This document shows positions 1 to 6,883 of a stretch of 8,082 nucleotides of DNA, piece after piece. The DNA is taken from the NCBI GenBank assembly GCA_002085355.1, contig NATN01000106.1:1-8082 (forward strand), in the 5' to 3' direction. The notes under the pieces are model-generated. The model had not been told where the DNA came from. It made no database searches and was given only the letters and a program-made list of their open reading frames with translations. A program made the position numbers and the translations under genes. This DNA is from Candidatus Zhuqueibacterota bacterium 4484_87 (GTDB taxonomy: Bacteria > Zhuqueibacterota > Zhuqueibacteria > Thermofontimicrobiales > Thermofontimicrobiaceae). Positions within the stretch are counted from its first letter, which is position 1. Each line of letters opens with the position of its first letter.

Positions 1-1529
1 GGCTCTCCTGTAATTTCGGACGGCAAGCTATCCGGTTCAGCACTCCCGTCGTCCTCGCTACCGGATTCTTTTTTCCATTTGGGAATAACTCCACCGGCAT
101 ATTTGGATTTAAACTTTCCTTCCACTAAAATGCCCAACGGCTGATGGCGTAGCACATCCTCTTCCGAAGGCAGCGATTCGTCGATGGTACCCCAGCCATA
201 GCCTTCACGCGTCCAGCTATAATCGCTGGAAGTGAACAACGTGCGGTATTTCAAATTATTTTCTTTCAGAATATCCTCATGAACCAACAGCCGCGTGCCG
301 TACATGTAGAACAGCTCGCCAAGCTTATTGGAAATGGACACATTTTTATTGATATTTTCGTTGTTCACTTTGATGATGACCGGCTTGGTGACCGGTTCGT
401 AACGCTGTTCGCGAATTTGGAAAATACCCATATTTCGCGTTTGATACACCGGCACCTGGATGTAAGCAGTGCTTTTGTCCATGAAAATTTTGTTATCAAT
501 CTCAAAACCATAATTTTTTGTCAGAGAATTGATATTCACTCTGGTGGGCATACCCATGAGATCAAAATCGCCCGGGTGTTGCCGCGAAGGGCTAATTCTG
601 TAGTTAAATTGTTGCGCTGCCAGCACAATGCGTACGCCGTCATGCACTAACTTATCGATTTCATAGAGTTGTCGTTCTTCAAGCGGCTGGTCGATCATGA
701 GCACCATGGTCTGAATGCCATCAGGTATTGGATCGTCTTTTTTGATATTGGTGCGTTGCACATCATAGCCGTTTTGCTTCAGCAACTCAACTGCCTTATT
801 GTACATATCTTGCGGCGGTTGCTGGTAATATTGCTGATATTGAGGCTGCTGCTTTGGTTCGCCCGGAAAGAAACCGATCTTGGGTCTTTTATTGGAAATT
901 AATTTGTAAATTCTGGACATGATTTCATATTCCAGGCTACCAAAATTTTCCGGCCTTACTTCCGGGATAACGTCCTCTTTTCTGTCCAGATAAGATAAAA
1001 CCAGCGAAGAATAGACGCGTTTCACAGCAAATTCGTCCCGATCCGCGCTCTGTACGCCAAAAGGGATTACCCCTTTTTCATACAATCTCTCGGCAATTTT
1101 CTTGCGCGTAATTTTGGGTTTCTTGTTTGCCGCCAGAACGTCTTTGTCCTTTTGCTGCTCTTTTTGTTTCTGTTCCTCGTATGCCTCTTTCTCCTCTTCA
1201 GCAGAGGGATCAAAAACAGTATAAGTTAATTTCCCCTTGGAAGCCAATTTCAATTCTTTTAATTTGTCAATAACGTCCCGTTCCAAATTTTTCCATTTGG
1301 TCGGCATCTTTTCTGACGACGAGACGTAATAGGTGATCTCTATCGGAGCTTCCAGCTTGTCAAAAATCTTCTCCACAGCCGGAGACAGCTTGTAAACCTG
1401 ATCTGCAGTCAAGTCAAACCGGCCGGGATTGATGTGATCGGAAATCACATTTATCATAATAACGATGCCAAAAAGCAATAGCGCACCGATTGTAAATGTT
1501 GTCCAAAATTCTTTCTTCAAATTTTTCAT
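1..1529 (-). CDS. GldG-like auxiliary protein of an ABC-2 transporter, C-terminus beyond the window
   Basis: The frame is open from ATG 1529 to the left edge (509 complete codons), so the gene is partial. Residues 11-29 form one hydrophobic segment that anchors the protein in the inner membrane. It is followed by 'RFDLTADQVYKLS' (about 37-49), the conserved start of the periplasmic GldG/COG3225-type domain, and by 'PIEITYYVS' (about 63-71). Further on, 'KPKIGFF' (about 214-221) and 'VLMIDQPLEE' fit the usual order of the family. Two inserts stand out: a Glu/Lys/Gln-rich stretch at 111-130 and a Gln/Tyr/Pro-rich stretch at 225-240. An AGGAGG ribosome site (1540-1545) lies 10 bases before the ATG, and the permease stop is one base upstream, so translation is probably coupled. 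Known: GldG works with GldA and GldF in Flavobacterium gliding, but homologues are common in non-gliding bacteria. Inference: accessory subunit of the transporter encoded upstream. Substrate unknown. Confidence 0.85.
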   Translation of the reverse strand, partial: MKNLKKEFWTTFTIGALLLFGIVIMINVISDHINPGRFDLTADQVYKLSPAVEKIFDKLEAPIEITYYVSSSEKMPTKWKNLERDVIDKLKELKLASKGKLTYTVFDPSAEEEKEAYEEQKQKEQQKDKDVLAANKKPKITRKKIAERLYEKGVIPFGVQSADRDEFAVKRVYSSLVLSYLDRKEDVIPEVRPENFGSLEYEIMSRIYKLISNKRPKIGFFPGEPKQQPQYQQYYQQPPQDMYNKAVELLKQNGYDVQRTNIKKDDPIPDGIQTMVLMIDQPLEERQLYEIDKLVHDGVRIVLAAQQFNYRISPSRQHPGDFDLMGMPTRVNINSLTKNYGFEIDNKIFMDKSTAYIQVPVYQTRNMGIFQIREQRYEPVTKPVIIKVNNENINKNVSISNKLGELFYMYGTRLLVHEDILKENNLKYRTLFTSSDYSWTREGYGWGTIDESLPSEEDVLRHQPLGILVEGKFKSKYAGGVIPKWKKESGSEDDGSAEPDSLPSEITGE

Positions 1530-1530
1530 A

Positions 1531-2259
1531 TTAATATTTCCTCCTTTCCAGTGATTTTGCATTCAGGTAGAGGAATAAAATGGTAAAGGAGACAAAATAA
1601 ATGATACTCTTTAAATCAATCACGCCGCGCTCAATGTCATTGAAATGGCGCGTGACGCCGACGTAGTTGTAGAGGAACTGTCCCACTCCGGGCAACCAAC
1701 CGTCAATGACCATGGGCACATATTGCCAGCCAATGAGCGCTAAAAAACCGCATGTCAAACTTGTGATAATCAAAGAAACTATTTGATCAGAGAAAAAACC
1801 GGAAATAAAAATACCGATGGACAAAAAATATGCGCCCAGCAAAACCGAACCAAAATAACCACCGATGATGGGTCCAAAATCGGGTTTCCCTAATATCAGC
1901 AACAGAATGGGGATAACCAGTGTTCCCGCGAGAGCCACTAAATAAAACAGAAAGCTGGCGAAAAATTTCCCCAAAACAATATTTTCGGTTTTCATCGGCA
2001 GAGTGAGCAGCAATTCTTCAGTCCCTAATTTTTTCTCCTCAGACCACAGCCGCATGGAAATCGCGGGGATAAAAATCAGTCCCAACGTAAGCGGCAACTG
2101 TGAGAAAAAAGCGCGCATGTCCGCATTTCCGAAAAAGAAAAAATGGAACATGTACAATCCTGAGTTCAAAATAATGAAAATAATACTAAAAACATAAGCA
2201 ATCGGTGAATAAAAATATGCTTTGAATTCTCTGTTAAAAATAATTTTCACATCGTTCAT
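1531..2259 (-). CDS. ABC-2 type transporter permease (GldF-like)
   Basis: A 242-residue inner-membrane protein with six plausible membrane segments, near residues 17-40, 53-70, 97-124, 131-154, 158-179 and 216-235. Between segments two and three lies 'SMRLWSEEKKLGTEELLLTLP' (68-88 in full), the charged coupling-region motif typical of ABC-2 permeases of the GldF/NosY kind, whose family length is about 240-280 residues. The protein forms the translocation path and docks onto the ATPase encoded immediately upstream. Its ATG overlaps the ATPase stop codon by 4 bases (ATGA, 2256-2259). A strong AAGGAGGT site (2265-2272) sits inside the end of the ATPase gene, 5 bases before the start. The next gene begins one base after its stop. 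The GldF-like call rests on motif, size and gene order. It does not show that the organism glides, and export of other substrates is equally possible. Confidence 0.87.
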   Translation of the reverse strand: MNDVKIIFNREFKAYFYSPIAYVFSIIFIILNSGLYMFHFFFFGNADMRAFFSQLPLTLGLIFIPAISMRLWSEEKKLGTEELLLTLPMKTENIVLGKFFASFLFYLVALAGTLVIPILLLILGKPDFGPIIGGYFGSVLLGAYFLSIGIFISGFFSDQIVSLIITSLTCGFLALIGWQYVPMVIDGWLPGVGQFLYNYVGVTRHFNDIERGVIDLKSIIYFVSFTILFLYLNAKSLERRKY

Positions 2260-3239
2260 TCGGCACCTCCTTCCTCTTTTGCCGCCACGTCACTGCCAGA
2301 TTTTTCCGTTGCGGCCTGCGTTAATTTGATGAAGGAGTCTTCCAGGGAAATTTTCTCCCGCTGGAATTCAACTACTGTCCAATTGTGTTCGCGGATGAGT
2401 CCGTTCAGTTTTTCCACCAAATCAACTTTGTGATCCGCAAAAACATGAGCCCCGACAATGCCGCGCGGTTGCTCATGGTCGTATTCGATGTCTTCGATTT
2501 CCGGAGTTGCTTTAATCGCTGCTTCGAAATCTTTTTTAGTGCTCTTTACGGCAATATAATATGAATTTCGCTGCGTTACTTTCTTACGCAAATCTTCAAA
2601 AGAGCCATCGGCTACCAGTCTGCCGCCGCTGATCACCAAAATTCGGTCAGCCATGGTAGCAACCTCCGGCAAAATATGCGTACTCAAAATGATCGTTTTT
2701 TCCCTTGCCAGATCGCGGATCAACTTGCGAACACCGATTATTTGAATGGGATCCAGTCCTGAGGTAGGCTCATCCAAAATGAGCACTTCCGGATCGTGAA
2801 TCATTGCCTGCGCCAGGCAGGTTCGCTGCTTGTACCCTTTGGACAGAACGCCAATTTTACGATTGAGAACATTTTCCAGCCCGGCAGCCTGAACAACCCA
2901 ATCGAAACGGGATTTTAGGTTGCCGTTCAAATGGCGCGCAGCACCCATAAATTCCAGATATTCTCGAACCAACATGTCTGAATAGAGCGGCACTGTTTCC
3001 GGAGAATAGCCGATCAGTTGCCTGACTTCCAGCGGATTTTTCATTACATCGTAACCGCCAACAGTCACAGTGCCGGAGGTCGGCGCCGTGTAGGTCGTAA
3101 TAATCTTCATCGCTGTCGTTTTGCCCGCGCCGTTAGGCCCGACAAAACCGATAATCTCACCTTTTTTAACAGAAAAAGAGACATCTGTAAGCGCTTTGGT
3201 GAGTCCGTAATTCTTACACACCTTTTTTAATTCAATCAT
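2256..3239 (-). CDS. ABC transporter ATP-binding protein (GldA-like)
   Basis: A 327-residue cytoplasmic ATPase that powers the permease encoded next to it. All nucleotide-binding motifs are visible: Walker A 'GPNGAGKTT' (34-42), signature 'LSKGYKQR' (132-139), Walker B with catalytic Glu 'VLILDEPTSGLDP' (152-164) and switch His in 'STH' (186-188). At the Q-loop position the sequence reads 'IGYSPETVPLY' (76-86), with Glu where many ABC proteins have Gln. The same 'Y.PE..PLY' pattern is usual in GldA/NatA-like ATPases, so it is not a defect. Residues from about 225 form a C-terminal accessory domain, as in this subfamily, ending in a low-complexity tail rich in Ala, Glu and Gly. A GAGGAAG ribosome site (3244-3250) precedes ATG 3239. 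It is the first gene of the three-gene operon. Alternative roles are other ABC-2 exporters of the same fold. Confidence 0.9.
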   Translation of the reverse strand: MIELKKVCKNYGLTKALTDVSFSVKKGEIIGFVGPNGAGKTTAMKIITTYTAPTSGTVTVGGYDVMKNPLEVRQLIGYSPETVPLYSDMLVREYLEFMGAARHLNGNLKSRFDWVVQAAGLENVLNRKIGVLSKGYKQRTCLAQAMIHDPEVLILDEPTSGLDPIQIIGVRKLIRDLAREKTIILSTHILPEVATMADRILVISGGRLVADGSFEDLRKKVTQRNSYYIAVKSTKKDFEAAIKATPEIEDIEYDHEQPRGIVGAHVFADHKVDLVEKLNGLIREHNWTVVEFQREKISLEDSFIKLTQAATEKSGSDVAAKEEGGAE

Positions 3240-3271
3240 AACCCTTCCTCTTGTTATGATTTCACCAGTTA

Positions 3272-3300
3272 ATTATAATTTGATTTAAAATATTTTTGAA
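3272..3300 (-). promoter_or_regulatory. Candidate sigma70-type promoter of the ABC operon
   Basis: Read on the minus strand, a perfect TATAAT lies at 3277-3272 and TTCAAA (4 of 6 matches to TTGACA) at 3300-3295, separated by 17 bases. This would give a leader of roughly 25 bases before the ATPase start at 3239, with the ribosome site inside it. The surrounding DNA is very AT-rich, so chance matches are likely. Confidence 0.35.
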
Positions 3301-3646
3301 GAAAAAACGAAGTGATTTAAAACAAAAAGTTAAAAAGAATACCTCCTTACCAATCATCTGCAAAATAATTCTTCACCTTCCCGCACCCGAATATCAATAG
3401 TATTTAATTTTTTTTGCCAACTCCTGACGTGGTCCATAGATGAAGATCAGCATTTTAGCAAAGCTAACCTTTTTAAAAATAAATAATAGTGCCAATTTAC
3501 AGCAAATATAACAAAAATATAACGATTCAAAAATTAGCAGAGTTCCCTAAAAGCTAAAAATTTCAAATAAAATAAATCGGTCATAGGTTAAAGTGTCATG
3601 AATACGCATACAAATTTTTAAGACGAATCAACCCTGCAAAAAGTTC

Positions 3647-3675
3647 TTGCAATTTGCGGCTGATTTCTGTATTTT
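3647..3675 (+). promoter_or_regulatory. Candidate promoter for the lipoprotein-lysA genes
   Basis: TTGCAA (3647-3652) and TATTTT (3670-3675) are separated by 17 bases, each matching the sigma70 consensus at 4 of 6 positions. The second element lies in a 14-base perfect palindrome (3670-3683). Transcription from here would leave a leader of about 80 bases. Support is weak because the region is rich in A and T. Confidence 0.25.
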
Positions 3676-3765
3676 TAAAAATAAATTATATCGCAAAACA
3701 GCATGTTACCGGCAAAATCTTGCCGCCCGGATTCAATTGTGCAGTAAACAAAATTCCATACAAAA

Positions 3766-5490
3766 ATGCCGAGAGATGATTTGAACAGAAAAATATTTTT
3801 CTTTCCGCTAATTAGTTTATTAATCCTGCTAATTTCTTTTTGCGCCAAACAGATGCCTCCGCGCGGCGGGCCTGAAGACAAAACACCGCCGGCAGTTATT
3901 TCCATTTTTCCCGATGACGGCGCTCTCAACGTGCCCACAGACACTGAAATTAAAATCGGATTCAGTGAACTGGTTGTCAAGAGAACATTTGAAGAAGCAT
4001 TTTTCATTTCGCCCCTGCCATCTGAGGAAATCCGTTTCCACTGGCACGGTAAAAAAGTGAAAATCTCATTCGGTGACACATTAAAATCCCCGCGCACCTA
4101 CGTGGTCACCATCGGTGCAAAGACCAGCGACCTGCGCAACAACCGAATGGAACAATCCGTTTCCATCGCCTTTTCCACCGGACCGCAGATAGATCAGGGA
4201 CAAATTTCCGGTCATGTATTCGGGAATACAAATATTTCAGGAACGCTTGTTTGTGCCTATCTGCTTGCGGACAGTTCGCGGCCAAACCCGGGAAAAGTTC
4301 TTGCCGATTACTATACCCAATGCAACGAAACAGGCGAATATCAGCTCAAATATGTAGCGCCGGGAAAATACCGGCTTTTTGCCATCGGAGACAAGGACGG
4401 GGATAGAAAATATTCCCGCGGATTTGAAACCATCGGCATGCCCAACAGCGATATCGAGCTCACTGCCATAAAATTGCATCTCTCCGATATAGATTTTCAA
4501 ATAACAACTGAAGACACACTACTCCCGTTTTTGAAATCCGCCTATGCTGCGGATCAAAACCGCGTGGACGTGCGTTTTAATGAGACCGTTCAGCCAATTG
4601 ATAAAAATGTGCCTGACAACTTTTTTAAAATTTTCGTTGAAGGTAATTCCAAGGAATATTTGCAGATCAGAAGTTTTTATCAGGACTCGCGTGATGGTTC
4701 CATTTTTCACTTGATCACTGAAACACAGAAAGAACTTCCTTACGAGCTACAAGCAAAAAATATTTTTGACCTGTCTAATAATCCGCTTGACACTGCCTTC
4801 AACTCGGTAATCTTTGACGGTTCGGCGATGCCTGACACCATCCAGCCGGCGCTCATTTTTCAGTCAATTCAGGACAGCAGCCAGTCCGTATTTCCGGACT
4901 CAAGCATCTTTTTCATTTTTTCCGAACCCATTTTGCCCACTTCTTTTGAAAATCATTTTCAATTTTTTAATTCTGATCAAAAAACTGTTCCGGGAGAATT
5001 CCTCTGGAAAACTCCGGCACATGTCCAATTTATTCCGGAAGCAAATCTGGAATTCAGCAGCCGCTATCTGATGAAAGCAGATGTAGATTCAATCTTTGAC
5101 CTGCACGGAAATTCGCTGAAGGATTCGATGTTTTCTGTTTTTTTCAAAACAATTCCCAGAGACACGCTCACTGCTATTAGCGGAACATTTTCTGACGAGC
5201 AAAAAAATGCAGACGGAGACATTCACCTGCTCGCCAACAATGGTTCGCAGCGCTATCATTTGACTATTTCGCAGCCCGGACCTTATGAATTTAAAAATAT
5301 TTTACCCGGAATTTACACGATCTCCGCATTTCGCGACGAAGATGGCAACGGAAAATTTTCTTTGGGGACTCCTTTTCCATTTTCTCCTGCCGAAAGATTT
5401 GTGTTTTATTCCGATTCAGTGAAAGTTCGCTCGCGCTGGCCCAATGAAGGAAATAATATTATTTTAAAGAAAAAATTTTCTGAACGCTAA
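3766..5490 (+). CDS. Predicted lipoprotein with Ig-like (Big_5-type) and carboxypeptidase-regulatory-like domains
   Basis: A 574-residue envelope protein of unknown exact role. The N-terminus has a hydrophobic signal (about 11-25) ending at Cys26, then 'CAKQMPPRGGPEDKTPP', a hallmark of a lipoprotein family common in Bacteroidetes-like genomes. Domains by eye: Big_5-like Ig fold (40-139, 'SIFPDDGALNVPTDTEIKI' to 'AFSTG'), a CarboxypepD_reg-like sandwich (146-225), a second divergent Ig-like region (250-350), a third Big_5-like region (358-462), and a final regulatory-like sandwich (471-568). Both sandwiches carry a D.DG loop of possible calcium-binding type (209-213 and 524-528). No catalytic motif is seen. 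Expected to be a membrane-tethered surface or periplasmic scaffold. The lipobox has Phe before Cys, which is unusual. There is no clear ribosome site before ATG 3766; the in-frame TTG at 3781 would give 'MNRKIFFF', a more typical signal start. lysA follows after 14 bases, so co-transcription is likely. Confidence 0.8.
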   Translation: MPRDDLNRKIFFFPLISLLILLISFCAKQMPPRGGPEDKTPPAVISIFPDDGALNVPTDTEIKIGFSELVVKRTFEEAFFISPLPSEEIRFHWHGKKVKISFGDTLKSPRTYVVTIGAKTSDLRNNRMEQSVSIAFSTGPQIDQGQISGHVFGNTNISGTLVCAYLLADSSRPNPGKVLADYYTQCNETGEYQLKYVAPGKYRLFAIGDKDGDRKYSRGFETIGMPNSDIELTAIKLHLSDIDFQITTEDTLLPFLKSAYAADQNRVDVRFNETVQPIDKNVPDNFFKIFVEGNSKEYLQIRSFYQDSRDGSIFHLITETQKELPYELQAKNIFDLSNNPLDTAFNSVIFDGSAMPDTIQPALIFQSIQDSSQSVFPDSSIFFIFSEPILPTSFENHFQFFNSDQKTVPGEFLWKTPAHVQFIPEANLEFSSRYLMKADVDSIFDLHGNSLKDSMFSVFFKTIPRDTLTAISGTFSDEQKNADGDIHLLANNGSQRYHLTISQPGPYEFKNILPGIYTISAFRDEDGNGKFSLGTPFPFSPAERFVFYSDSVKVRSRWPNEGNNIILKKKFSER

Positions 5491-5504
5491 ACACGGAGAC
5501 AGGA

Positions 5505-6758
5505 ATGAATCAATTTAATTACCGCAACGGAGAACTGTATTGTGAAAATATGCCGGTGAAAGCATTGGCGGAAAAATTCGGTACACCGCTGTATATTTAC
5601 AGCAAAAACATGATTATTGATAAATTCAAAGCCATTGATGAAGCCTTTTCGTCAGTGAAACATACGATTTGCTTTGCCATGAAGGCAAATTCCAACATGG
5701 AAATTTTGAAACTGATGGCATCGTTGGGCGCTGGAGGGGACGTGGTTTCCGGCGGAGAATTGTACCTTGCCTTGAAAGCAGGCATCCCAGCGAATAAAAT
5801 CGTTTATGCCAGCGTAGGCAAGACAGACGCTGAAATCAAATTCGCCATTGAAAGCGGAATCATGGCATTCAATGTGGAATCTGAAGCCGAGCTGGAAGTG
5901 ATGAATCAGATCGCAATTTCAATGGGCAAAAAAGCGCCAGTCGCCATTCGCATCAATCCTGACATTGACGTACACGGTCACCCCTACATTTCTACAGGAA
6001 AATCCATCAACAAGTTCGGGATTGATATTGACAAGGCGTTTGATGTTTTTCTGCGCGCTAAAGAAATGGCAGGGATTGAAATCGTTGGTGTTCATTCGCA
6101 CATCGGCTCGCAAATTTTGAACATGGATTACTACGACGCCGAAGCAAAAAAACTGTACGAATTTGTGACCCGATTAACAGACGCCGGGATTAATATTCAG
6201 CACATTGATATTGGCGGTGGGCTTGGCGTCCATTACCCGGATATAATTCCCGAATATGCTGAAGAGAAAAACGACGTTCCACAACCGGCTCAATTAGCTA
6301 ATCGTGTCATTGATGTGTTGGCGCCGCTGGGACTGGAAATTGTTTTTGAGCCTGGCAGATCGATTGTTGGCGAAGCAGGAGCTTTGATTGCGCAAGTGGT
6401 TTACATCAAACATTCTCGCGACACGAAATTTATCGTTGTTGATGCCGGCATGAACGATCTGATCAGACCGAGTTTGTACGAAGCCTATCATCAAATTGTG
6501 CCCACAACCTACATGGACGATAAATTTGAGATAGCAGACGTTGTAGGTCCGATTTGCGAAACAGGAGATTTTCTGGCAAAAGGGAGAAAATTACCCGCTG
6601 TGCAACGCGGCGATTATCTGGCTGTGATGACTGCCGGCGCTTACGGCTACTCTTTGGCATCAAACTACAATTCCAGACCCCGTCCCGCGGAAGTCTGGGT
6701 CGATGGGGAAAATGCGGAACTGATTCGCGAGCGAGAGAAAGTGGAAGATTGGGGTTAG
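5505..6758 (+). CDS. lysA: Diaminopimelate decarboxylase
   Basis: A 417-residue cytoplasmic, pyridoxal-phosphate-dependent enzyme that converts meso-diaminopimelate to L-lysine and CO2, the last step of lysine synthesis. The length is normal for the family. An alanine-racemase-like barrel carries the PLP lysine in 'FAMKANSN' (Lys60), 'HSHIGSQ' (197-203), the phosphate-binding 'GGGLGV' (237-242) and 'EPGRS' (282-286). The C-terminal beta domain has 'CETGD' (351-355), whose Cys completes the partner subunit's active site, and 'GAYGYS' (378-383). These motifs separate it from ornithine, arginine and carboxynorspermidine decarboxylases of the same fold, though that separation is by eye. GGAG (5495-5498) lies 6 bases before the ATG. 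It sits 14 bases after the lipoprotein gene and 125 bases before dapF, whose product makes its substrate. Confidence 0.96.
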   Translation: MNQFNYRNGELYCENMPVKALAEKFGTPLYIYSKNMIIDKFKAIDEAFSSVKHTICFAMKANSNMEILKLMASLGAGGDVVSGGELYLALKAGIPANKIVYASVGKTDAEIKFAIESGIMAFNVESEAELEVMNQIAISMGKKAPVAIRINPDIDVHGHPYISTGKSINKFGIDIDKAFDVFLRAKEMAGIEIVGVHSHIGSQILNMDYYDAEAKKLYEFVTRLTDAGINIQHIDIGGGLGVHYPDIIPEYAEEKNDVPQPAQLANRVIDVLAPLGLEIVFEPGRSIVGEAGALIAQVVYIKHSRDTKFIVVDAGMNDLIRPSLYEAYHQIVPTTYMDDKFEIADVVGPICETGDFLAKGRKLPAVQRGDYLAVMTAGAYGYSLASNYNSRPRPAEVWVDGENAELIREREKVEDWG

Positions 6759-6766
6759 TTTTTTGC

Positions 6767-6790
6767 CACTGAGACACCGAGAGCACAGAG
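6767..6790 (+). repeat. Three short tandem CACNGAG units
   Basis: The heptamer CACNGAG occurs three times just after lysA: CACTGAG (6767-6773), CACCGAG (6775-6781) and CACAGAG (6784-6790), with steps of 8 and 9 bases. Similar 'CACAGAGACACAGAG' runs occur between genes in many environmental bacterial genomes as dispersed repeats. That is recollection of the pattern, not a search result. It lies directly upstream of a strong hairpin and may be one end of the same element. Confidence 0.5.
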
Positions 6791-6805
6791 ATTCTTTTTA
6801 ACTTC

Positions 6806-6838
6806 AGGTGTAGTCCGCTTTTGAAGTGGACTACACCT
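6806..6838. repeat. Strong inverted repeat (hairpin) between lysA and dapF
   Basis: AGGTGTAGTCC (6806-6816) is perfectly complementary to GGACTACACCT (6828-6838). The inner bases GCTT and AAGT add a G-U and three normal pairs, giving a stem of 15 pairs with a three-base loop (TTG, 6821-6823). On the plus strand a T run starts only about 8 bases past the stem, so it is not a standard intrinsic terminator, although attenuation between lysA and dapF or protection of the lysA message end is possible. Dispersed repeat (REP-like or MITE-like) is the main alternative. Confidence 0.7.
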
Positions 6839-6883
6839 TGAAAAATTTTTTTCTTTGTGGTAAAAAATAACCGAGCAAATAAA

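Larger units (their letters stand above)
3240..3765. other. Divergent AT-rich intergenic region, no gene found
   Basis: This 526-base stretch separates the leftward ABC operon from the rightward lipoprotein-lysA genes. I see no open frame with a plausible start and ribosome site, and no tRNA-like or riboswitch-like fold that I recognise. It contains weak promoter matches at both ends, an almost identical 15-base AT motif at 3470-3484 and 3672-3686, a 9-base direct repeat AAATATAAC at 3504-3512 and 3515-3523 (11-base period), and a small hairpin TTAGC-AAA-GCTAA (3455-3467) followed by five T. A full AAGGAGGT lies on the minus strand at 3348-3341 with no start codon behind it. It may hold regulatory sites for both directions; that is inference only. 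Confidence 0.6.

Noticed and set aside
76..134. End of the GldG-like gene within the window
   Set aside because: I checked every codon to the edge and found no stop, so the gene is partial and no downstream gene can be called.
279..902. Two plus-strand open frames of 123 and 77 codons
   Set aside because: They are antisense shadows of the GldG-like gene, whose minus-strand frame is open throughout and carries family motifs. Their translations show no recognisable domain.
3341..3348. Perfect AAGGAGGT on the minus strand, possible leader peptide
   Set aside because: No ATG follows before the ATPase start; the only nearby TTG and GTG codons reach a stop within a few codons, so no leader gene is supported.
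3455..3474. TTAGC-AAA-GCTAA hairpin followed by five T as a terminator
   Set aside because: The stem has only five mostly A-T pairs, and it lies between two divergent genes where no transcript end is expected.
3675..4097. Minus-strand open frame of 140 codons over the start of the lipoprotein gene
   Set aside because: It overlaps the real plus-strand gene, has no ribosome site that convinces, and its translation shows no family pattern.
6806..6850. Standard intrinsic terminator after lysA
   Set aside because: The T run does not follow the stem directly; several A bases lie between, so the hairpin is reported as an inverted repeat instead.
6857..6883. GTG 6857 as the dapF start
   Set aside because: It adds nine residues before the conserved N-terminus and has only T-rich sequence upstream. 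ATG 6884 fits the family start better.
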